From assembly GCF_018320785.1 (NCBI RefSeq), contig NC_054877.1, positions 35,858,151 to 35,922,150 of the forward strand: 64,000 bases of DNA, read 5' to 3'. The translations under genes and the position numbers were made by a program. Positions 35,460 to 64,000 of this stretch are shown here, piece by piece. Position 1 is the first letter of the stretch. Each line of letters opens with the position of its first letter. Source of the stretch: Cheilinus undulatus. Lineage: Eukaryota; Chordata; Actinopteri; Labriformes; Labridae. Under the pieces are notes generated by a model. It made no database searches, was not told where the DNA came from, and saw only the letters and a list, made by a program, of their open reading frames with translations.

Positions 35460-35830
35460 TGCGCATTCCTTGTAGCTTCGGGCGTGGTTTAGTTGTACTC
35501 AAAGCCGTTTTGCAACGGCTGCCTCCATTTAAGCTCAGCTATAGCTCTCATATAGCATTAATTTGATCAGTACTTGGCCACATTTCTGCATGAAAGAAAT
35601 TATAAAAACAACATTTAAAGCTTTTCTTGATGGAAAGATTTTTTTGCTCTTCTCTCAACCTGTTGGTGGGGTTTGCCGATGTATCCAATGGGTGTTGCTG
35701 CCACATTAGCCATTAGCTTGGATATAGCTGTAGGAAAGTTAAATCGGAACTGGACCACATTTTTTAAAAGACAAGAGTAAGGAGCCACACCGAAGTCTTG
35801 TCTTGGCAAAGGACTGACATGCCAAAGGAA
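35460..35830 (+). repeat. Dispersed repeat family, right part of interrupted copy
   Basis: It contains GGCTGCCTCCATTTAAGCTC, a TATAAAAACAACATTTAAAGC block and CTTGTCTTGGCAAAGGA, in the order found in copy 1 (2460-2950). Confidence 0.5.
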
Positions 35831-35959
35831 ACTCCAGAAAATATCAGGGCCTGGATGTCCTTAACTTGTCTAGAAAATGCCATGAGTTTATACATTTGAT
35901 ATCTACTTTAGGTCATTTGTAGGTTGATTCTATCCTACAGGAATTTGTGTGGTACTTAA

Positions 35960-36671
35960 CCCTCAGGCCCTCCTGAAAATCACACTTCCTTCTTAAAGCC
36001 CTTTTAGGACATTGGATATATGTAAAAATATTAAACATGAAGAAATTTATTTATTTTTATCCTTAACTTTAGTTCTCATCATGTATAGACAATATAAATT
36101 CATTTTCATAATTTTAAACCTATAAATGCCAGTTTATTTAAGCAATGCCACTTTTTAGCAGGTGCAGCTACGCAAACAAGTGGACACACATGGCTGTACT
36201 GATTACACTCTGCTCTGTAGGGATTGGCTGCTTCTTGCTTCCAAAACTTTTATTATATACATACACACCAGTTTAAATAAAGTCATTATCTCCCACAATG
36301 CCTCTCTGCAAACATGAAAAAATAGCTAAATGTGGTGCCAATATTTTTTGTGTGCAATTATTTTTCTTCCTCTGAATGACTTCATTACAGAGGATGTCTT
36401 ATTTTTGTATTGCAATGCTGGTAGAATGAAAGTAAGTGTTTTTAATGGTAGTCACTGTGGCCTAAAAGAGCTCCAGGAGGGAGACTGTGAGTTTTTTTTA
36501 TCTACACAGTTTTTTGTAGATTTTGTCATTACAGTGTGGATTCTGAAAGTCCAAAATTCATTAAAAATGAACATTTTTGTCAAATATCATCATCTTAGCA
36601 TGATATCTGCCAAAGTGAGATCGAAAAATACAATTAAAAAGCCCTAAAAGGGCTCTAGGAGGGCCTGAGGG
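35960..36671. mobile_element. piggyBac-like MITE with TTAA target sites
   Basis: Perfect 15-bp inverted repeats CCCTCAGGCCCTCCT at 35960-35974 and 36657-36671 are flanked by TTAA on both sides (35956-35959, 36672-36675). Ends starting CCC and a TTAA duplication are hallmarks of piggyBac. A subterminal AAAGCCCTTTTAGG / AAAGCCCTAAAAGGGC pair is also present. The 712-bp body has no transposase. Confidence 0.88.
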
Positions 36672-36689
36672 TTAAGTCTCCTCATACAA

Positions 36690-39660
36690 TGTATTTGTAC
36701 TTTCATAATCCTGTGTATTTCCAGGATGTAGGGGTCGATAGAGAAAATCTTGGACTCAAAGTTATGCAGTCAAAGTCAGTTTGGTTTGGTAGGAGAGTTT
36801 GTGCAAAGAAATAGGACAGGATTCCAAATCTTATGGCAGACATTTCTTCTCACATCACTTCCTGATTGTGAGTCTCAAATACTGCCCTGAAATCATGCTG
36901 TGTGATTCTAGTTTTGCAGATAGTTCCGGAAATGTAAGCTTTTTTTAGAAAAAAATAAACAATTTCTTGGTTGATCAGTAAAGGACAATTCTAAGTAAAT
37001 GTAAAGCATGTGTGATTTATAGCATTATGTTATTCATTAAAAAAAATCCTCAAATGAAATAATACTTTGATCCAAATCAGTGTGGCAATAGAACCACAAC
37101 AGAAAGCATGTTTGAGAACACTGTTTTTAAGTGTTTCCTAATGTCAAAGTTTGGCCCCATGTGTCATCTGTGAAGATGTACGTGCTGGAGTTTGTGACCT
37201 TTATTGAAGCCAGTCAGTAGGAAGACATCTGAATATTTTGGCTTCACTTTGTGGGAGTTGTTTGCTGGTATACCTTTTTTTTTTTACAGGTTATGTAACA
37301 AATAAAGCCGTTCTTCTTACTTTTTCATCTGCTACAAGCAGACATTTTTTGACCTGAAGACATTTGTGATATATTTTCTCTATTTTCTGGTCAAATCGTC
37401 GGTAGCTGATGTTTGTGTGCCATTTTTCTGGCATTGTGTCATCTAAATATACAGTGTAAAAGTATTTGAATTCCTGCTCATTATAATTCCAGTAATATCT
37501 CCTCGAGCGTCACCCTGCAGGTATGTTGTTTTTTATAAGTATGGGTTTACGGGATTCCTCTGGTTCTAATATGCACATCCAACAGTTTCAGTAAATTCCT
37601 CTTTTCCTACCTTCAGCACGGACTGCCCATTCCTTCTGTGTGTCGTGCAGTTTGTGACTTGGCTGTTTAAAGGTGCGCATTACGTAACGGGGCCAGTGTT
37701 TTCCCCCAGTGATGACAGCTTAACAACAGAGCCTTTCTACTCTACTTCAAGCCAGGCAAAGATTTATTAGCTATTTGCCAAATTAAGTAATGTAGAAAGG
37801 CTTGTGAAATTGCTAATTTGAATAATTTTCCACCGGAGCAATGAATAGTTTGCAGCTCTAAACAGCTCAGACAATGGAGTCTTTTCATCTTGAAGTAACA
37901 CGTGCACACATATTTCTCCTTGACAGTGTTCTTCTGGTAATCTCGTTGAAGTAAAAAAGAACAGGTGAACTGAATTCCTTTCCTATAAACACATTTAAAT
38001 CCAAAACTGTATCAAATGCAGCAGATGCCTCTGCAGAACACTTTGTGACTTCTTGTTTGGCTTTATATAGGAGAAAACAGGAAGCTGTCTTTAGTTCTCA
38101 TTCTGGTACCGCTCAAACTGCACTCAATAAGGTTATATGTTGGGTTCAGACATGGTGAGCAGACAGAACCATCCTGTCTAAACACAGCGCTGCAATGAAG
38201 CATGGGTAATGGATGATTCAGGCTGATGATGGAGTGCTGCCCTGAGACCAACATGTTGCTAACTACTCCCTCTGGACTCTCTTTGACTGGGAGCCAATAA
38301 TTTGTTTTCCACCAGAACTCCACCATCTGTCCTTTATTCAGAAGACATACACAATAACAAAAAAATACACACATGCAATTACACTCTTGTAAGCATGTCA
38401 TTTTTTCTAGAACTCACGTGCCTCTGGCATATGTTTGTTTTAACCTTAATTCACCTGGCTGTGGAAACTTAAGGCATACTGTACACCTTTTTCACCTGTA
38501 AAAATGTCAATATTACATGGGCCAAACTAGACAAATATATATCAACACCTTAAGAACATTACCTTAATGCCCTTTTTAAACTTAAAATAAAAATGCAGTC
38601 TATTTTATGCTATGTATTGTGCCAGTTCAAAATCAGAACTCATTAGCTAATACAATTCAATGACTGTTTTAAATTGAACGGTCATAGAGCTCAACAACTT
38701 GGTATCAGAAGTAAAATCCCATTCATTTTCTCTATAGCTGATTTGATAACTAGCCATAATCTCATAAAAATCCAAAGTAGACTTCCCACAAACTATCTGA
38801 GATCAAAACGAGGGTGTATAATTCTGTAGAAGTCAAAAGTTTGTAAGATTTCAACCTTTTTTTTTTTTTTTTTTAAGAAAACAGATTATTTGCAATCCCA
38901 GCTGAAAATGCTACAGTACCCACAATCCTTCAGAGTCATGTCTTTGATTGGTGGGGCCTGTCGTAGCCATAAAAATATCTACCAATCCATTGCAATACTC
39001 CAATAGAACCTCCTTTAGTTTGCAGCAATAGATACACAAACTTTAATGTGAACACCATTATTATTATTTTAAATGTAAACACTACGGTAAAGATAGAAGT
39101 AGAAGAAAGGTACATGTATGGTTTGAAAAGCTATCATTATGAATGAATAAAGGGAATCACAGTGGATTGTGGGATATGTAGTTCTTACATCCTCAAAAAA
39201 TATATATACACAGTTTTGTATCTTTGTCTTTTTCTCTGTTTTTAAATGCTGTTTTTGGATTGAATTCAATTTTACATATTCATGAGTATTCAAGTAGCTG
39301 GTTAGCTTAGTTTCTGAATAAAAAATATAAGGATTTTGAGACATGTCAATGGAGGATTGAATATGAATTTTACTTCTGGAATCAGAGCTGCAGAAAACAT
39401 GGGAGGACACTGTTGAGCTCTAGTCTTATAAAAGTTAAAGTAAGTAAAAGAAAAAACATACTTACTGTTACTTAATATATCTAGTGTATATAGTATAAGA
39501 TAATTTAGTTTAGTATAGTATTGCGTGGTTTTATCCATCTTACAAAACTTTTATCTGAAACGTTTTAGCCTGGTCTGAAAATGAATGGACCAATCAGCAT
39601 CAGTTGAGAAGAATTAAGTAGTTGCTATGGATGAGGTTTAGTTTTACTGCAAGCTGGTAA
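36690..39660. other. Intergenic DNA without an identifiable gene
   Basis: No named gene. It includes a T run at about 38859-38875. Open frames such as the minus-strand 38063-38401 have no recognisable family. A short open segment after a CCTACCTTCAG acceptor at about 37617 is too short to call. Confidence 0.5.
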
Positions 39661-39821
39661 ACATTTGGGGCTTTTCCATTACATGAAGTGGCTCGGCTCT
39701 ACTTGGCTTGGCTCGGCTCTACTTGGCTTGACTCGGCACGGCAGCCCAGTGTGGCAGGGGATTTGCTTTTCCACCACACCTGAGCTACCTGTCTAGAGCT
39801 TATGATGCAGCAGTTTGAGTC

Positions 39822-39868
39822 CTCAATCTTATCCACAGTGTAGAGATCAGACTGTGGATAAGATTGAG
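39822..39868. repeat. 18-bp stem hairpin flanking the inner element
   Basis: Positions 39822-39839 and 39851-39868 are exact complements around an 11-nt loop. The 33 bp at 39836-39868 reappear, inverted, at 41864-41896 on the other side of the inner element. Confidence 0.85.
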
Positions 39869-39875
39869 TCCTTAA

Positions 39876-41863
39876 CAGGGTCTGACATTAATGGTTGCCC
39901 AGATGCCTAGGGCAACTTCAAAAAGCTGACGGGCAAGCAAAACTTGTAAGGACTTGCCCAATCAGGCAAGCATGACTCTGAGCTTTTCTATTCATTAATT
40001 TTATTGTTTTCCTCTTTCATTTCTGTTACTACGGAGCCCCTGAGTAGCCAGATGCAGTGTGTCGCTGCCTCCATTGGCTAAGCGTGTCTGCTGATGTGCA
40101 GACAGCTGCACAGACTTTAATTAGAAACCTTTATGAAGGTAAACACTGTCATCAGTAAAGATTCACGGTAGATCACATCAATAAATCTGTTACCCACATA
40201 AAGAAGACAGGCTTTAATTTCCAAATTTAAGCGTTTATTATTTTAAATCTGTATTTTATTACTGTCGTATGCGCTCCATCGAGGAGCGTGTGTAAGAGAA
40301 GACAGCAGAGGAAGTCCGCTGGTGGTGTGTCTCTTCAGTAAACTCATTCTTTGAGGTGTGCTGTCGTGTTTAATCTGAAGCTTCCCATTCCCTCGTTTTA
40401 ACTTTTTCTCCAGCCACACCCTGCTGATGCTCTCTCACAACCAGATCTTTTGACAATTATGCCGATGCACGTCATCAATGAGCATAACTCAGATGGATCA
40501 CACGTGGAGATAACATAATATCTAGTGAATTTGTCCAAATGTGGGTGTTTTATTTGATCTTTAATGCACTGATGATCATAAATATTGTCAAAAGAGCAGA
40601 AATATAAAATCAAAGCTCCAAAATGAGGCAGGATGAAACGATGTGTCTGGAGAGCTGCAGGTGTAAGGCAGGGCTGGTTTTAGTCATTTGGAGGCCCAGG
40701 GCAAAGACCAAAATGAGGCCCCTCCCCCTTTTACTAAAGGATTAATAATGAATGGAAAAAAATGAGAAAGCATATCTTTTATGTTAATAAAGTCACAGAA
40801 CTCCAGTAGATACCCGAATGTGAGATATAAATACCCAAATAGCCAACCATAATTCATCATTTTCTTTGAAAAACATCTCAGAGCTCAAACTCAGCACATT
40901 CTAATATCTTAGAGAAATCTTTAGTTAATTATATAAATTGTTATATAAATATGATTTATAAAAACAAATTAAAATCATGAAAAATTGAGATACAAGGTTT
41001 TAGTCTGATGTCAGTAATAAATGAGATAAATATATGCTCATTATCAGTGACATATTGATTCTTCTGTCTCTATACAGACATTTGTATCCCATTAACCTCA
41101 TAACTATCCACCAATCCACTGTTTTATTTCATTTCAACTACACATTAACTGATCTGTTATCTACCTTACATTCCCGGTATGGACTGGGGCTCTCGCTAAA
41201 GTATTTTTTAGACAGTGTTGCTCTTTGGTAGAATAAGGTTGAGTACCACTGGTCTAACTGTTACAGTTACAGAGTGGAACTGTGAAATAGCACTTTAAAG
41301 GGGCACTATGTAGTTTTGGGGAAGACATTTATAATCAAACAAGAAAAATCTTAATTGGTTGATTTTCACATGTCGGCAAAATTTATACAGTTTCATGATG
41401 AATAAACCAAATAAAAACAGAAGAAAAGCACCATTTTATACTTGGTGCATATGTAGCATACCCTGCCACCTCTCTAGTGTCAGTGTTTTGCTGACCTCTT
41501 TTTCCTCTGAGAATAGTTGGTTTCATAAGTTACGAAAAAGATATTTGACTTTGTATTATTACCTTATTAGTATTGTAAATATGACATTCCTAAGTTTAAA
41601 TTTCTTAGGAAAACAACCTGGTGCAGCTTTCACATTGCACTGATCTGTACAAAGTTGAATATAATTTTCAGTGGGCTAACACATAGCTAATAAATACAGT
41701 TAATACAACATACAGTAAGTATGTTGTGAACAAAATGTATGCACTTGACAGCCAGAAAAAGTACTTCCTGGACAGGGCAAGTAGGAATTTAGATGGGGAA
41801 AGTAGATTTGGGAAGCACTTGCCCTGAAGGGCAAGTAGGCAAAAACCTTAACGTCGGACCCTG
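39876..41863. mobile_element. Inner non-autonomous element, hAT-like ends
   Basis: The ends CAGGGTCTGACATTAA (left) and CAGGGTCCGACGTTAA (right, complemented) match, with further GGGCAAG motifs inside both ends. The interior looks like several fused fragments. No exact 8-bp target duplication is visible because the flanks are inverted copies of each other. Confidence 0.6.
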
Positions 41864-43072
41864 CTCAATCTTATCCACAGTCTGATCTCTACACTGTCTG
41901 ATCTGACTGACTTTACATCGTTTTGAAGCAAAAATCAAAATGTGGACTGACAGCGCCACATACTGCTCTTTTCATTCTCTCTTTCTCTTTCTCTATCCTG
42001 GACAAACAATAATTAATGCTTATCATCAAAAATTTAGAATTTTCCTACATAGAAGTTAGAGAACAGTCATTTGATGATTGATTTATGGGTAATATGAACA
42101 TGATCATATGATCATATACTATATGAGAACACATAAATCACAAACATTTTAGTTGCACATTGAATGCTGACATTAGAGCACTACTGTTGAGGAGTAAAAC
42201 ATAATGCCCCTTGGGTTGAAAATGTATCATGGGGGGTGTCACAAATCACAAAGCAAATCACACCCCTGCAAACCACTTTAACGTCACTGCGGTGGATTTG
42301 GAGGTGGGGCTGGCTCATTTTGGTATGACTGTTGATAGAAAAGTAAATCGGCACATCTTGGTCTGCCTCAGCAGGGCCAAGTCATCGTGGAAAAGCCCCA
42401 AATGACTGCTGATGTTGAGGTGATTAGCTCAGATGGAGCTTTAGCGGCAGTCAGAAATGGATGACATTTCATTTTAGATGAGCTAAAAAATGAATGTAAA
42501 GCTTTTCTTGGCATTTGGCTTGACTTTGATTTACCAACTAGCTCCACTGATTGTGAGCAATAATAATGGCTGCCTGTTGAGCTTGTGTTGTGAAGTTTAC
42601 GCCTGAACAGTGGCACACACGTAATTCATATGTTTTGTTGCTCTGGTTGACCCATAATGAATGTGACAGGCACAACGTTTGTCCAAGTCCAGTTTCAAAC
42701 ACCGTCTATGGAGTATAGCATTGTATAGAACAGTGAAGACTGTAATATGGATTGTAAGAGATGGCATTTGATTCTGTGCTATTGTACTATTTAGTTTATC
42801 CACATATTTCCATTCACCAAATAATCAGATTTTTATGCGCCAACATTTTACCAACCTGAACAAATCCCCTCACCAGTTCTGCCCCATTAATGAGTAAATT
42901 TTCCTGCATTAACCATACAGCTCTGCCCTTCTCCCAGGTCCCTTAATAATCCATGGCCCTCGTTTGAGCAGGTCACCGTTAAAGCAGTCAGCAGGTCCTG
43001 GTTTAAAAACAGGACCAACTATATTTTAAGCTTTAAATTCTGAACTTGAGACAAACTCCTCTGTCACCCCAG

Positions 43073-43184
43073 ATTCTTCAGGAAACAGGATCTTTGGCAG
43101 GACATGAAACAGGCACTACAGACTGAGAGAGAAAGCGGTGTTGATGTCACTGGATACCCACCTAACACATCCTTTTTCTGTCAG
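43073..43184 (+). other. Unidentified exon-like ORF segment
   Basis: 112 nt bounded by CTCTGTCACCCCAG and by CAG|GTAAGA, open in one frame only. The peptide contains RKQDLWQDMKQAL and VDVTGYPPNTSFFC. Family not recognised. The strong splice borders make it the best of the three orphan candidates, but no neighbouring exon supports it. Confidence 0.35.
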
Positions 43185-43329
43185 GTAAGATCACAAAGGT
43201 TGAGCTTCGGAAACTTAAACCATAGCAGTCAAGTCTGACAGTTTTCATGTCAGTGTGGCTTTATGATATCCTCGCAACTGATTGAGAGTGCACTAACACT
43301 AGGACAAGTTACCCTTTAAAACATACAGA

Positions 43330-43440
43330 CTATTTCCTGCATGTCTCTTCCCGCTCTCTTCCCTGTTTCCAACTCTATCCACTGTCCTATCTAATAAAGG
43401 CAAAAAGGCCAAAAATAAATCTTAAAAAAAATTTAACATT
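43330..43440 (+). repeat. SINE fragment, 5'-truncated
   Basis: CCTGCATGTCTCTTCCC, a TATCCACTGTCCTATC block and TAATAAAGGCAAAAAGG match the 3' body of the SINEs at 8041-8203 and 58976-59163, and the fragment ends in an A-rich tail. Confidence 0.6.
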
Positions 43441-43698
43441 TTTTTTAAAAAACTTACAGAAGTCCCAAGGGGATATGCTTCAGTAATTTTTCGCTCTTTT
43501 TTTCCAGTATAATTTGTTTTCTTGAGATCTCAACTTACTTATCTCGTTATCTTGAGGTGCTTCAACTACTAGGCTACCAGTGTCATGTATACAATCTTTT
43601 AAAACATATTAAATGTGATAACAAGTGAATCACCATTGTTTTCTAGGGACTGGGACTTTTTTATCTCACTATCTTGGGATACATGTGATTACAATTTA

Positions 43699-44645
43699 CA
43701 ACCCATATTCCAAAAATGCTGGGGCGCTGTGTAAAATGTGAATAAAAACAGAATGCAATGATTTGCAAATCTCATAAACCCATATTATATCCACAATAGA
43801 ATATAAGCAACATATCAGAGGTTGAAACTGAGGCATTTTTACAAATTCCTGAAAATATTAGCTCATTTTACATTGTATGGCAGCAACACATCTCAGAAAA
43901 GTAGGGATGGGGCATCAGAGGGCTGGGGAAGTAAGTGGTACTAATGAAAAACAGCTTCAGGAACATTTTGCAACTAATTACTTTAATAAGAAACAGGTTA
44001 GTAATATGACTCGGTATTAAAGGATCATTTTAGGGAAGCAGAGTCTCTCAGACGTAAAGGTGGGCAGAGGTTTACCAATCTGCGACAAAAATGTGTCTTA
44101 AAATGGTTGAACAATTTCAGAATTTTTTTAGTCAACATAAGATTGCAAAGACTTGAATATCCCACCGTCTACAGTGCATATTATCAGTATCAATATTATA
44201 TAATTAAACTGAACTGGCCTGTCTATGGTCCAGACCTTTCACCAGAAGACAACATTTGGAGCATCATGTATGAAAAATTCAGTAATGAAGACCCAGGTCT
44301 GTTGGGCAGCCAGAAACCTATCTCACATAAGAATGGGACAACATTCCTCTCCCAGAACTCCAGCAACTGGTCTCCTCATTTACTAAACATTTACAGACTG
44401 TTGTTAAAAGAAGAGGGGATGGTACACGAAGGTGAACATGATCCTGTCCCTACTTTTTTGAGATGTGTTGCTGCCATCAGATTCAAAATAAGCTAATGTT
44501 TTTCATGAAATGACAAACCTCAGATTCAACAGCTAATATGTTGATATTGTGAATAAAATGCGGATTTATTAGATTTGAAAAGCATTACATCCTGTTTTTA
44601 TTTACATATTGCAGGGTGCCCTGACTTTTTTGGAATGGGGGTGGT
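43699..44645 (+). mobile_element. Tc1/mariner-type element with about 220-bp inverted repeats
   Basis: Left and right ends mirror each other over about 220 bp: ATTCCAAAAA..GC(T/A)GGG, AATAAAAACAG(A/G)ATG, and GGCAGCAACACATCTCA at the inner edges. Between them the plus strand encodes a decayed C-terminal transposase segment (GPDLSPEDNIWSIM at about 44228-44270, then VPTFLRCVAAIRFKIS). A TA precedes the left end; the right border is uncertain by a few bases. Confidence 0.72.
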
Positions 44646-44649
44646 CATT

Positions 44650-45499
44650 TTAGTTGTTTGATTAAGACAATATTGTGCAAAACGAAGTAAAATAACATAT
44701 GGAAGCATGCAATTGGAAGTCGCTTGTAATTACAGGAAAGTTGAGTAAAAGGAAATATATGGATCTATGTCTACCTAGGGCTACAATAAAAACAGACACT
44801 GCATTGGCCATCTTTGCTTTTTCCTGACTTAAACATTATTAAACCTTCTGACAGAAGCATATTTCTATAAGCAGATGTTTCTGTTAGGATTCACGTCTGG
44901 TAATTTGTGTCCTAAAATGTTTTGTACTCAAATGATTGTAGATAAACAGCAAACAAAGCCCTGATGAAGAGTGATCGGATCTTTACTGCCATCTAGTGAT
45001 GGAGCAGCTCACTACAGCATAATGGACCGAGTAGAGACCATCTCATGAGGCCTGACCATAATGAAAAGGTCCAATCCTGACTCGATCGATAACATTTTAC
45101 CATTACAGGCAAATGGAGGAGGGTGCGCAGAGCTCTTATGTCCCTGAATCATATCAGATATCGTTCAGTCTTTTTGAAAGCAGGCTTGAGGATCAATTAA
45201 GTAAATTAGATCATATCACGATGATAGGCACATAGGCACAAGTGGGGACAGAAAGTTGTGATGTGGCGCATAGGTTGTCCTGACAGAGGTTAAGGCACAA
45301 TGGCAGCGTCCTTTTACGCATGACCGCTTCCACCAGCCTGGGCCTGCAGTGACAATCTGTGCGCGAGCATATACGTCTGTGTCCAGATAGAGCGAAGCCT
45401 GTAGGAATTCGGTTTAAAACGTGATAAATTCATGACGGATGCATTCAATCACGGCTTGATTTTAACATGCTAACAACTCGGTGACATAACATGACAGTC

Positions 45500-45500
<1 letters not shown>
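44650..45500. other. Intergenic DNA upstream of dnm3, no gene seen
   Basis: No coding signal. It becomes richer in GC and CpG towards 45500. Confidence 0.5.

Positions 45501-64000
<18,500 letters not shown>

Larger units (their letters stand above)
39662..42404. mobile_element. Composite element with 17-bp inverted termini, carrying a nested hAT-like insertion
   Basis: The termini CATTTGGGGCTTTTCCA (39662-39678) and its exact complement (42388-42404) enclose 2.7 kb. The left subterminal region has a tandem duplication of GGCTCGGCTCTACTTGGCTT. A second inverted pair (CAGGGTC(T/C)GAC) sits inside at 39876 and 41863. No clear target duplication of the outer element was found and no transposase is readable. 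Confidence 0.65.

Noticed and set aside
36720-36830. Short open segment after TATTTCCAG
   Set aside because: Short, weak donor, no recognisable peptide.
38063-38401. Minus-strand 112-codon frame with Cys-rich end
   Set aside because: No recognised domain, no supporting splice context and no second exon; probably chance.

Overview
The window is nuclear DNA from a ray-finned fish, most likely a percomorph teleost. It is AT-rich. Coding exons are short, carry GT..AG splice sites and are separated by long introns. The repeats (Tc1-like, hAT-like, piggyBac-like, tRNA-derived SINE, one solo LTR) are the kind common in teleosts. The species cannot be named from the sequence alone.

Five protein-coding genes are supported. 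From left to right: the 3' end of fggy (+, stop at 5445); prdx6 (-, five exons, 14656 to 10309, complete, 224 aa); plpp6-like (+, two exons, 15277 to 20638, complete, 262 aa); myoc (-, three exons, 26192 to 23121, complete, 460 aa); and the first eleven coding exons of a dynamin, best called dnm3 (+, from 46599 and running off the right edge). fggy and prdx6 are tail to tail. prdx6 and plpp6 are divergent, with about 620 bp between their start codons. myoc lies tail to tail with plpp6 and divergent from dnm3. The human orthologues of prdx6, myoc and dnm3 all lie on chromosome 1q24-25, so the block is a conserved neighbourhood. The proteins do not form a pathway: sugar kinase, peroxidase, lipid phosphatase family, secreted olfactomedin protein, membrane-fission GTPase.

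Between myoc and dnm3 (about 26.4-46 kb) no gene can be named. The stretch is built largely of transposon remnants plus three short exon-like ORF segments that I could not identify. The introns of plpp6, myoc and dnm3 also carry transposon copies, and dnm3 intron 1 holds a 23-bp minisatellite of about 28 units.

The most notable points are: (1) the plpp6-like protein keeps PAP2 motifs C1 and C2 but has Gln in place of the nucleophilic His of motif C3; (2) a perfect 41-bp inverted repeat at 29.1 kb followed by an exact 39-bp direct repeat, the signature of a template-switch event; (3) several transposons whose boundaries can be read to the base, with target-site duplications, including nested insertions. 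I see no operon-like, CRISPR or defence system, and no convincing new multi-gene system.
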